Source: Paludibacter sp. UBA6032 (lineage in GTDB: Bacteria > Bacteroidota > Bacteroidia > Bacteroidales > Paludibacteraceae). From it: 64,000 nucleotides of DNA. The stretch covers positions 1 through 64,000 of the forward strand of contig DIZI01000034.1 in NCBI GenBank assembly GCA_002427885.1, read 5' to 3'. The notes beneath the pieces are model-generated. The model saw nothing but the letters and a program-made list of their open reading frames with translations. It was not told where the DNA came from and did no database searches. A program made the position numbers and the translations under genes. Below, one piece after another: positions 27,301 through 34,850 of the stretch. Position 1 is the stretch's first letter. Every line of letters begins with the position of its first letter.

Positions 27301-29530
27301 TTATCAGTGTATTTGAAACCGTATTTCCGGCGTCAGTAAAAGTAAGTATCCCTTGTTCACCTCCACCTCCACCGTAAAAGAATTTGCAATAATTAATCAG
27401 GCTGAATGCATCATCCGTAGTTGCCCGGAAGTAAACAGATCCCCAGTTTCCTTTTGCAGGAGCAACAGCATTTCCATCGTTTCGGGTATCTTTTGGCACA
27501 CCGTAATTATCATCATTAATGGAAGTAAATATGATGGAATCGTTGACCAAACCATTGGCTTTAAATCCTCCGTTTACATAAATGCTGTTTTGCATTTTGA
27601 TAACAACCCCCGGATTAACAGTAACATTTATTCCCGAATTAATAGTCAGATCAGCCAGCAACACGTAACAAACATTATTATAACCGGCTATATTCCGTTT
27701 CCCTATTGTACCATTTATACCAACAGATTCTCCGATGATTCCCAATGCTGTCCAACCATTATTCACAAATGAAATATTGGTAAAAGTAGGATTTGCAGAA
27801 ACTGAAAGTGCAATAGGTGTATATTGAGCATTTGTAAATTCCGTGTTGTCAACTATCGGATTGGATGCCTGATAAGCAAAAAGCCCATAAGTATTATCTT
27901 TCAACACGCAATGTGTGATGGTAGGTGATGCATTTATTGTTGTAACAGCACCCCCGTTGATGTATTGTGTATAATAGCGGCCACTCATGCTGGCATATTT
28001 CACCTGACAATAATTGAGTAAACATTTTGTATCATCACTGGTCCCTTCAAATATAATCCCGCTCCAGTCTCCTCTGACAGGATTCGTCTGGGTACCATCT
28101 TTATTTGTGTCGCCCGGATTTCCGTGGTTATCATCTTTGGAAGAAGTGAAGATTATTTGTTTACTTCCGGGACCTCCATTGGCAATCAATGCTCCTTTTA
28201 CAACAATACCCGTGTAATAATTGGTACATTTAATCACAATTCCGGTATCGATTGTTAATGTAAAAGCTTCCGGAATAGTCAATTCACCCAACATCAAATA
28301 AGTAACATTTGGTATTCCGGTAACATCCCGTTGAATAAGATGTGAATCAGCTCCCAATGAAGAGCCTAAGAGTCCAATGGCATCATACTGATTGTCCGAA
28401 AATGAGAATGTATTATTTAAAAATACGGGGGAAGCATCAAAAGTCATTGCGATAGGAACTACCTGACTACTTGCCATCGTATTATTGGTGAATACAGGAC
28501 TACTAACGCCATCTAATTCTGCACCATAATAATTATTGGCCATATAACATGAATCAATTTTGGGGCTGGCGTTTTCGATAATTATTCCGCCACGATTACC
28601 ACTTCCACCAAATGTAATATCACATCGTTTTAAAATACATTGAGCATCAACGGATGTATTTCTAAAGTAAATTCCACCCCATGAGCCTTTGGTAGGTACA
28701 GAGGCAATTCCATCGGCATTGGTATCACCCCCGATATTATCATTCGTAGTCGAAGTAAAAATTATTTTGTTACCGAAGCTGGCATTGGCATTTAAAATTC
28801 CATCAACATAAATCCAACTTGAACATTTTAATGAGTTTCCACTGGCAATACTTAGATTTCCAGAGCTATTTACGGTAAAACTGGAATAGAAAACATAAGG
28901 AATGGAGAGTAATTCAAGATTCCAGTTTGTACTTAAACCAGAGAAATAAATATAGGCTGCATCATGTTTATTTCCGGTAAAATTATTGCCTCCATTGTTG
29001 TGCAAAGCACCATAATTAGTAAAAACCAGTGGCCAGTCGCAGCCGGAAATTGAGGAGTTTTTGATATTAACTGTGCCCGTATATGTTTGTATCCCTCCCG
29101 AATACGAATTACTGATAGAAGATCCGTTTATGTTAGTGATTCCCATGTAAGCATAAATGGCTCCACTATTGCTTTTCCCTCCGTATTCAATATTACAGGT
29201 GTCAAGGGTTACATTTCCGGTACTATTCGTCTGAATCTGACTCCAGTCCCCTTTTTGTTTTGGACTAAGATTGGAGGTAAATAGAGCTTTACGGGCTTTG
29301 AGAGTTCCATCCACATAAAGACCAATATTAGAATTAAACATTACCACTACACCACTATCTATTGACAGTGTAAATCCATTATTTACAGTCACATTGGCTG
29401 TCACTATATAAGGACTATTTGCCAGGGTCCAGGATGTATTTCCTGTTATTGAACCCGATACATTGGTAGCATTCAACATGTTGAAAGCTACCATAAAGCT
29501 AATTAAGCATAAAAGTAATAACTTCTTCAT
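24314..29530 (-). CDS. Giant parallel beta-helix protein with dockerin-like, cohesin-like and T9SS domains
   Basis: A 1738-aa secreted protein (signal KKLLLLCLISFMVAFNMLNA). Residues about 20-1430 form repeating right-handed beta-helix blocks of roughly 170-200 aa, each with a strand segment (IIFTSxxDDNxG), a calcium-like loop (GDTNxDGT), PxxGxWxGIxFxxTSxD and an Asn-rich turn ladder, as in pectin-lyase-like folds. Residues 1441-1506 match a type I dockerin: two EF-like loops D-x-S-x-N/D-G-x-I-x-x-x-D starting at Asp1442 and Asp1476. Residues about 1507-1640 form a cohesin-like domain (FTIPVQVDNASRSISLDMVTSF). About 1660-1738 is a T9SS sorting domain (SVYPNPVQSNSVV ... GIYILKM). No polysaccharide lyase catalytic site could be assigned. 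It may be an adhesin or scaffold, or an enzyme of an undescribed type. Confidence 0.72.
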   Translation of the reverse strand: MKKLLLLCLISFMVAFNMLNATNVSGSITGNTSWTLANSPYIVTANVTVNNGFTLSIDSGVVVMFNSNIGLYVDGTLKARKALFTSNLSPKQKGDWSQIQTNSTGNVTLDTCNIEYGGKSNSGAIYAYMGITNINGSSISNSYSGGIQTYTGTVNIKNSSISGCDWPLVFTNYGALHNNGGNNFTGNKHDAAYIYFSGLSTNWNLELLSIPYVFYSSFTVNSSGNLSIASGNSLKCSSWIYVDGILNANASFGNKIIFTSTTNDNIGGDTNADGIASVPTKGSWGGIYFRNTSVDAQCILKRCDITFGGSGNRGGIIIENASPKIDSCYMANNYYGAELDGVSSPVFTNNTMASSQVVPIAMTFDASPVFLNNTFSFSDNQYDAIGLLGSSLGADSHLIQRDVTGIPNVTYLMLGELTIPEAFTLTIDTGIVIKCTNYYTGIVVKGALIANGGPGSKQIIFTSSKDDNHGNPGDTNKDGTQTNPVRGDWSGIIFEGTSDDTKCLLNYCQVKYASMSGRYYTQYINGGAVTTINASPTITHCVLKDNTYGLFAYQASNPIVDNTEFTNAQYTPIALSVSANPTFTNISFVNNGWTALGIIGESVGINGTIGKRNIAGYNNVCYVLLADLTINSGINVTVNPGVVIKMQNSIYVNGGFKANGLVNDSIIFTSINDDNYGVPKDTRNDGNAVAPAKGNWGSVYFRATTDDAFSLINYCKFFYGGGGGEQGILTFTDAGNTVSNTLISDGNYYGMRFEGSSSPICTNNVTIKNCRLDPISMSLTSNPVFNFSSPLFASLGNGSNGIRIIEGNLSTDATLTRRDVGGIYNVAYIIDNLTIMPNTTLHIGEGVVLKFTNYYNGILVNGALVAVGSKTLPIVFTSIRDDSKGGDTNGDGNSSTPQKGNWDKIQFNSSGLDASNLLRDCIFNYGGSGYYGYNYYGNVTVNNCKLAIDSCRIEHSSTSAIGIFGSATPVISNNEFNNIDKTPITMSMFSNPTFSNNSLSNIGIIAIGVIPENYSVDATIPKRDFAGYTNMTYFFYGTSSVNSGTHITIPEGVVFKSDNVSIFDVAGQLTVNGTLAHPVVFCNMSDDTYGNPFDTNNNGTTVVPNKNYMSAYALTFEDVSIDLSEINYAVFDYFDRGIQLLQASPSIQNSLFKNSKWGVVLNGVSTPKIDNNSFDNLVYTPMCISLVSYPATSLGNTISGTTYKAIGVLSEELVQDATLGKKDFGGIVNIPYYFSGNYTIGTSVTLTMNPGIVCKFADWAKLDVKRGLMAIGGSTPDSTIVFTTIKDDFYAGDTNSDSTATNPKSGYTWSGINFEDVSLDNLCKVKHCIIKYAGYYSSDGAISMSAASPQISNCLISDNQNGVLINGASNPKINYCDFYNNTSYAVNNVNKSFDVDATNCWWGNNTGPTHATNPGGTGGLISDKVIYSPWKSTGSGNPLLGDVSLNGSIQAYDASLVLQSVVSSITLSPLQQTVADVSADGTISAFDASLILQFVAGINSVFPGEMKSPAVVNDVILSYGDIIKNADNTFTIPVQVDNASRSISLDMVTSFDAALIEPVSVSTGSDVKNRLFAYNIDQTTGKLRVAIAGTDKLASHAQVANITFKLVGNVGQNTVTTLGIDKFQADENDYTLASISKVIQISDLVSGLNLTGLNESNVLSVYPNPVQSNSVVRYLVQNNGTHVSISIFDVTGKEIALLVDATHDAGEYSINLNSMKQGIYILKMISGNKSLQQKVIVQ
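25013..25210 (-). other. Dockerin-like duplicated calcium-loop segment
   Basis: The two loops (GDVSLNGSIQAYDASLVLQ and ADVSADGTISAFDASLILQ) fit the dockerin type I calcium pattern and are spaced 34 residues apart. This is within the beta-helix gene. It is worth marking because the neighbouring gene encodes cohesin-like domains. Confidence 0.65.
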
Positions 29531-29964
29531 ATTCTGATTTTTAAATTATAAATAAAATATTTATTAAGTCAATAATACGTATTAAGATAACATATAATAG
29601 ATACAATTATACACCAGGCAATGAGTTAAATTACAAATACAATTTACAAATCAATTATGGGTTTGATTGAATAAATTGTAGGGTAATAATTGGCATCAGT
29701 TTATCAAAAATTTCAAAGATCGGCTCGTTTGGGAACTTTCAAGCTATATAAAAACAATACAACTTTTAGTTTTGTTCGGCACTTAATTAAATTTATTTAT
29801 GTTTTACAACACTTTATTTAGTTGTTTATATAATTTCATTCATAAATAGCCGGTTAATTCCGGCGTTTAAGACAACAGCAGACTCCAAATTTTATGTTCC
29901 GGAATCTGCTGTCGGGTAAATGATAATTTAGTTCAGTCGAGATAAAAAAATAATTTTTGAATGA
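29531..29964. other. Intergenic region between the beta-helix gene and the PUL
   Basis: A 434-base AT-rich region with no convincing gene. It holds two hairpins at its right side (29849-29864 and 29875-29912) that probably mark the 3' end of the PUL transcript. The left side must contain the promoter of the beta-helix gene (- strand), but no clear TAnnTTTG box was found on that strand. Confidence 0.6.
29849..29912 (-). terminator. Paired hairpins at the 3' end of the PUL operon
   Basis: Stem 1 pairs ACAGCAGA-C-TCC (29875-29886) with GGA-A-TCTGCTGT (29901-29912), 11 pairs and one mismatch. Stem 2 is GCCGG/CCGGC (29849-29864). They lie just downstream of the phosphorylase stop on the minus strand. 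There is no strong U-run, so the termination role is likely but not certain. Confidence 0.55.
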
Positions 29965-32900
29965 TTAAATAGCTGTTAAGTGAAAACTAATATATAGAAT
30001 ACTTTTATCACGATTAAAAACAGCCCTACTTTGAGACTGATTGAAGGAATAATCTTGTGATAGTTCTGTTTTTCCATCAAGGTGATAAATTTCAAAACCC
30101 TGTTTTCCATCTATTTGATAAACAAAAGGAACGGAGCAATAAGTAAATTTCAAATGCGGAAATTCATTTTCTGAATTTGGCTGAATGAATTCATCCGCTT
30201 TCAGAATGGACGGTTTTATAGAAATGCATCCGTTTTCAACAATAATTCCCAGCTCAAAAAAGCGGCTAATGATATCTTCTTTCACCTGACCGGTCATGCC
30301 CGGTTGTTGAACGCCTGCCATCATTGGTGTGTGTGAATAGGGATCGAAAGGAAACGAACCATAATCAGCCGGCGATTTATGTGATCCGATACCGGTTTTT
30401 ACTTCGCCATAATGTTGTTTAAGGGTTGAAATGATTTGAGCATCTGACTTTTCTGAAATGGCTTTTTTAATATTTTCCCCTATTGCCAGTAATAATTTCG
30501 AAACCATGTGCCAATAAATACACCCAAGTCCTTCGTACTTGTAAAAAGTTCCTGAACGACCGGTAAACGATTGATGATCAAAAAGTTTTTCGTATAATTG
30601 TTCAATTTGAAGTTGTTCGTTGTCAGAAACTTCAAAAACAGAACCTGCTTTTAATTTATTTAAAGCCTGAGTGAGGAATCCTGCATTATTGAAATTGGCA
30701 TTGAAATGAAATTCTCCTTTGTTATCCTTGCAAATAATATTGGTGTTTCCGGCAGCAATTAATTGTTGCAAAAGGGGAATGCGTTTCACATCTTCAGCCG
30801 GAATATGATTTTTGTCCAAAAATAAAGGCAATTTCTTATTCGGATACAAAATATAGCTCAGTTGATCGGCACGATAAAGCGAACTGTTGCGCAATGCATC
30901 GAGTAGTTCAACGGCTTCATCCGGCTTTAATTTACCAGATGTTAACACCGCAACCTGACCTTCAAGCATTTCGTACAAATGACGAATATCAACTTCATTA
31001 TCGGTGAAGCTAACCAGATTATAAGCATGATAGAGTTTGTCTTCGCGTTTATTTACTGAAATAGATTGATCAATAAATTTGAGAACCACTTCAAAGAAAT
31101 TAATTAGATCCTCTTTAGCAAGAACTTCTTTTTTTGATGAAAGTTCGTCGTAGATTTTAGTACGGTAATTTTCGCCGGCTTTACCTAATTCATCCGCAAT
31201 ATTGCGTCGTTGTATATTGCCAAAACCCTTTTCGAGCAATAATTCATGAGATTGTAAAGCATTATATACTTCTAAAAAAAACGAATTCATTTCTTCAGAA
31301 ATAGTATATTTTTCAAGCGGAGAACTCTTGTAAAGTCCCTGCATAAAAGCCACAAACCGCCTCATGTAATACAAAGTGACCATGGATGATCCGGTTCCAA
31401 CCAACGCATTATTGGCATCGTTCCATTCCGGGCGCAACGTATTCATCCAAATGCCGGCTTCGGGAACAAAATTGCTTAATTTTGCCAATAAGGTAGCCAG
31501 TATTTTTTCGGTGAAAGTCACCAGTTTTACTTCATTGGTTGAAGTCAGTATCAATCTGGCATCAGAACCAAAAGTCTGTTCAAGTTTTTCAATGGCGTGA
31601 TGAAGTTTGGCATCAAAACGAATCGATTTTTTTGGATTGGCAACAATTTCGTCGTAGCTTTTCAGTCGGTATGGCACATTGGCAAACGCAAACATCTCCT
31701 TATCAAGCCAAGAAAGCAGACTTTCAGGAAAATGATTATGTGAAACTTCCAGGAGTTTCAATAAATAAATTATCTGATGATCGCCCCAATAACCGATATT
31801 TGACCACGGATTATCCGGTTCAATGGTTTCCCAGTCAATTCCCTGTTCGGTAATTTTATATGGATTATACCCATCAGCAGTGGTTGCATTCACAAATTTG
31901 GCAATAATTCCATTGATATAACCGGGAAAAGACAACGATAACGCTTCCCAGTTTTGAAAAATATCGCGCCAGTTTCCCTGATATCCAAGCAGTTTATTAC
32001 CATTTTCATCTTTGACCTTGATATCAAACGAATTCCACGGACGACTCGGATCGCCATGGCGGCGACTGAAAGTCAAAGGCAAATATTCCTGGAACAACCG
32101 ATATAAATTTGCATCGTTTTGTTCGTGAATCAACTTGTCAAGTTCCGAATAATCTATTGAAACAGGGAGTTTAGCCAGAAAATCTGCCTGTTTTTTCCAA
32201 AGTGCAACATTAAAATGTTTTACATGTTGGCTGAAATTGGCAGCGTAAATAGTGTAATTTTCGCTGTAAATACCTCCACGCATGGTGTTGAACAACACGT
32301 TGGAAAAATGACGGGCAACACCGTTTTCGTCTGCAGTTTGTTGAATTCCGTCGGCCTGAGCCACAATATTTTGCAGGTTTTTGGTTCCTTTTTCAATATT
32401 TTGTTCCAGAATGGCAGCAATATCTTTTGTTTCGGAAATTAATTGAAGCAAATTATTCACTTGAGCTGCATCCTGATTTACTTCAGCTATAAAATACCAG
32501 TTTTTTGCTTCCGAAGCTTTCAGATGAATTTTGGCACAGGTAAAAAAGGCTCCGCGAACTCCTTTTGCTTCGGTTTCAGGTGTTGGTATTTGACCGTTTC
32601 TGAATGCATCCAGTTGCGATGAACTCAACAAATAAGTTGAATTTTCAAGTCCGGTGTTCCAAACGGTATTGGCTCTTAATGATTCGCTCGGTTCAGCCCG
32701 ATCAACCAGAATTGCCTCCATGCGGAATAGTGCCAACTGAGAATTTTCAATCAATTCGGTTTTTTTATAACCATCCACAAGGGTAGAAAATGTGTTTTGA
32801 GTAAATTTATCGATACCGGAAGGCAAAATGTTCTGTAAACCATCGACCATATAAACTTCAACCGCTTCGGTGCTATCATTTTTCAACTCACTTTTCTTAA

Positions 32901-33372
32901 TCCAACCAAAATCGTCGGCATTAACCCATGCATATTTGAAAGTCAATCCTAAATCAAGATTTTTTTCGCTGAAAACAATTTTATCGCCTGTTGTACTTTT
33001 GGAGATGTTGCGCTCGATGATATAAACGCCTTTATTTCGGTCGGAAAAAGGTTCCCACAAATATTGATTTCCGGCTTTAGCAACATGTAAAATGGTTTTA
33101 CTTCCGGTCATTTCGGACGATTCGTTGATTTTATCGTCAGTATAATATGGAAATAAAGCCTGATCGGGATTTTTACGACCTGCCGTCAATCCGCCGGTGC
33201 TTGAAATGTACATCCAATGGTTGGAGTTGCTTGCCAGACTGATAAAAAACGGCAACATGTGGTCGTAATTTCTGATCTGATAATATTTTTCATCATCAAT
33301 TTGGACAAATTGTCCTTGCACTTCCTGTTTGTCAGATTTAACAGGATTTTTACCTACAAAAAAGTTGTTCAT
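29965..33372 (-). CDS. Large GH94-like phosphorylase, probably beta-1,3-glucan phosphorylase
   Basis: A 1135-aa protein without a signal peptide, so cytoplasmic. The N-terminal part is a beta-sandwich (NHWMYISSTGGLTAGRKN, later TFKYAWVNADDFGW); the central and C-terminal parts are an (alpha/alpha)6 barrel with RRHGDPSRPWNSF, YQGNWRDIFQNWEAL, WSNIGYWGDHQI and RPEWNDANNALVG. The WND aspartate (Asp652) sits where GH94 phosphorylases have their acid catalyst. The great length is closer to the GH149 and GH161 beta-1,3-glucan phosphorylases than to ordinary GH94 cellobiose phosphorylase (about 800 aa). That family choice is inference, strengthened by the GH16/GH81 neighbours and by the absence of a GH3 glucosidase. 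It would split imported oligosaccharides with phosphate to glucose-1-phosphate. Last gene of the PUL, 84 bases after the symporter, with a G/C palindrome just before its start. Confidence 0.6.
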   Translation of the reverse strand: MNNFFVGKNPVKSDKQEVQGQFVQIDDEKYYQIRNYDHMLPFFISLASNSNHWMYISSTGGLTAGRKNPDQALFPYYTDDKINESSEMTGSKTILHVAKAGNQYLWEPFSDRNKGVYIIERNISKSTTGDKIVFSEKNLDLGLTFKYAWVNADDFGWIKKSELKNDSTEAVEVYMVDGLQNILPSGIDKFTQNTFSTLVDGYKKTELIENSQLALFRMEAILVDRAEPSESLRANTVWNTGLENSTYLLSSSQLDAFRNGQIPTPETEAKGVRGAFFTCAKIHLKASEAKNWYFIAEVNQDAAQVNNLLQLISETKDIAAILEQNIEKGTKNLQNIVAQADGIQQTADENGVARHFSNVLFNTMRGGIYSENYTIYAANFSQHVKHFNVALWKKQADFLAKLPVSIDYSELDKLIHEQNDANLYRLFQEYLPLTFSRRHGDPSRPWNSFDIKVKDENGNKLLGYQGNWRDIFQNWEALSLSFPGYINGIIAKFVNATTADGYNPYKITEQGIDWETIEPDNPWSNIGYWGDHQIIYLLKLLEVSHNHFPESLLSWLDKEMFAFANVPYRLKSYDEIVANPKKSIRFDAKLHHAIEKLEQTFGSDARLILTSTNEVKLVTFTEKILATLLAKLSNFVPEAGIWMNTLRPEWNDANNALVGTGSSMVTLYYMRRFVAFMQGLYKSSPLEKYTISEEMNSFFLEVYNALQSHELLLEKGFGNIQRRNIADELGKAGENYRTKIYDELSSKKEVLAKEDLINFFEVVLKFIDQSISVNKREDKLYHAYNLVSFTDNEVDIRHLYEMLEGQVAVLTSGKLKPDEAVELLDALRNSSLYRADQLSYILYPNKKLPLFLDKNHIPAEDVKRIPLLQQLIAAGNTNIICKDNKGEFHFNANFNNAGFLTQALNKLKAGSVFEVSDNEQLQIEQLYEKLFDHQSFTGRSGTFYKYEGLGCIYWHMVSKLLLAIGENIKKAISEKSDAQIISTLKQHYGEVKTGIGSHKSPADYGSFPFDPYSHTPMMAGVQQPGMTGQVKEDIISRFFELGIIVENGCISIKPSILKADEFIQPNSENEFPHLKFTYCSVPFVYQIDGKQGFEIYHLDGKTELSQDYSFNQSQSRAVFNRDKSILYISFHLTAI

Positions 33373-33381
33373 AACCCCTAT

Positions 33382-33393
33382 CCCCTAAAGGGG
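33382..33393. repeat. CCCCTAAAGGGG palindrome, copy 1
   Basis: A perfect 4-bp G/C stem in an AT-rich spacer, ten bases from the phosphorylase start codon. A near identical element in the opposite sense ends the same spacer. Confidence 0.6.
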
Positions 33394-33451
33394 AACTAAA
33401 TTTGTTTTATTTTATTTATTTTATTTCAAGTTTTGTCGAATCCGTCTTATT

Positions 33452-33463
33452 CCCCTTTAGGGG
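33452..33463. repeat. CCCCTTTAGGGG palindrome, copy 2, containing a stop codon
   Basis: The TAA stop of the upstream symporter gene (33457-33459 on the minus strand) lies inside this palindrome, so the repeat supplies the end of the reading frame. Copies 1 and 2 are inverted relative to each other and could pair across the spacer. Confidence 0.6.
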
Positions 33464-34809
33464 TTCTCTCTTCTTGCATCCAAATCAATTTTCATCTGAT
33501 CTGTAGTCTTTTTATCGATTTTATAGAAAATCATGAAAATGGCGCACGACATATACAAAATTCCGGGAATAACTGAAACCAACAATTTAATGCCGGTTAT
33601 AGCTCCTTCCGTTTGAACTGCATTGGGTACAAAGGAAGAAAATGCCAAAATCCAACCGGCAATAGCGGCTCCAATTCCCCAACCGGCTTTCTGAGCAAAT
33701 ACTGCAGCTGAAAAATACAAACCAGTAGCTCGTCGTCCGGATTTCCATTCTCCATAATCGGCAGAATCCGCTATCATGGTCCAAAGCAATGGAACAGCCG
33801 GTGCATAAGCCATTTTTGCTATGACATTAAATACGTAAATTGTCGTAATATCTTTTACTCCGGGCAAATAAATCAGCATAAAAAATAAGCCTGAAATCAA
33901 TGAACTACCAATAAATACGTTCCGGTTGCCAAATCGTTTGGCAAGTGGTTTTGATAATGGAAGAGCCACAATCAATGCCACAGTTCCAATTACATTGAAT
34001 AACTGAACATTATCTTCTTGTCCCAAATAATATTTAAAATAATAGGCAATGGCGGCATTTTGCATAGCAAACATGACGAACGAAACAATGCCCACGATAG
34101 CCAAAATGACCCATGCTTTGTTTTGAAACAAGTTTTTCAAGTCTTCTTTCAACGAATTTTTCTGAGCTTTTGGAGGTTGAACCCGTTCTTTGGTTGTTTG
34201 AAAAGTAATAAAAAAGAATACCAAACTCAAACCCGCAAATAGAAACAAGGTGTATTGAAATCCCTGTGCTTTATCACCGTGTCCGAAATATTGCGCCAAA
34301 GTCAATGCCAAACCGGTTACAACAAACTGTCCGATAAAACCAGCAATAAACCGATAGGTATTCAATCCGGCACGTTCGTAAGTATCGTCTGTCATGACAG
34401 CCCCAAGAGCAGAATATGGCAGATTAATGGTAGCATAAGCGGTCATCAAAAGCACATAGGTTGCACCTGCATAAATTATTTTTCCAACTTCTCCAAAATT
34501 AGGTGTGGTGAAAGTCAGAATTGCCAACACTGCATACGGAATTGCCCCGAATAAAATATACGGACGAAACTTTCCCCAACGGGTTTTGGTACGATCTGAA
34601 ACCACTCCTATTATCGGATCGATTGCCATGTCCCAAAACCGGGCGACTAACATGATGGTACCGGCTGCGGCTGCCGAAATTCCGTAGACATCGGTGTAAA
34701 AAAATAAAAGCCAGAATCCGACCATATCCCAAACAAAATGCGAAGCGGTATCACCCAAACTGTATCCTACTTTTTCTTTGAAGGATAACTTTGAAGAAAT
34801 TTTTTCCAT
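33457..34809 (-). CDS. GPH-family sugar:cation symporter 1
   Basis: A 450-aa inner-membrane protein of the glycoside-pentoside-hexuronide (MelB-like) branch of the major facilitator superfamily, with 12 predicted helices. Signature stretches include KVGYSLGDTASHFVWDMV at the N-terminus, WDMAIDPIIGVVSDRTKTRWGKFRPYI in the loop 2-3 region (the last Asp-Arg-Thr and WGKFRP are diagnostic) and the second-half MIADSADYGEWKSGRRATG. It probably brings short glucan oligosaccharides or glucose from the periplasm using Na+ or H+. Flanked by the GH-A hydrolase and the phosphorylase, to which it may feed substrate directly. The second GPH gene at 41354 is clearly divergent, which suggests different substrates. 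Confidence 0.88.
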   Translation of the reverse strand: MEKISSKLSFKEKVGYSLGDTASHFVWDMVGFWLLFFYTDVYGISAAAAGTIMLVARFWDMAIDPIIGVVSDRTKTRWGKFRPYILFGAIPYAVLAILTFTTPNFGEVGKIIYAGATYVLLMTAYATINLPYSALGAVMTDDTYERAGLNTYRFIAGFIGQFVVTGLALTLAQYFGHGDKAQGFQYTLFLFAGLSLVFFFITFQTTKERVQPPKAQKNSLKEDLKNLFQNKAWVILAIVGIVSFVMFAMQNAAIAYYFKYYLGQEDNVQLFNVIGTVALIVALPLSKPLAKRFGNRNVFIGSSLISGLFFMLIYLPGVKDITTIYVFNVIAKMAYAPAVPLLWTMIADSADYGEWKSGRRATGLYFSAAVFAQKAGWGIGAAIAGWILAFSSFVPNAVQTEGAITGIKLLVSVIPGILYMSCAIFMIFYKIDKKTTDQMKIDLDARRENP

Positions 34810-34850
34810 AACAGTTTTTAAATAAAGTTATTACTGATATCTAAAATTGA

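Noticed and set aside
29767..29774. Plus-strand TAGTTTTG as promoter of a small RNA in the gap before the PUL
   Set aside because: No -33 element at the right spacing and no + strand gene; in AT-rich DNA an 8-base motif with six fixed positions arises often by chance.
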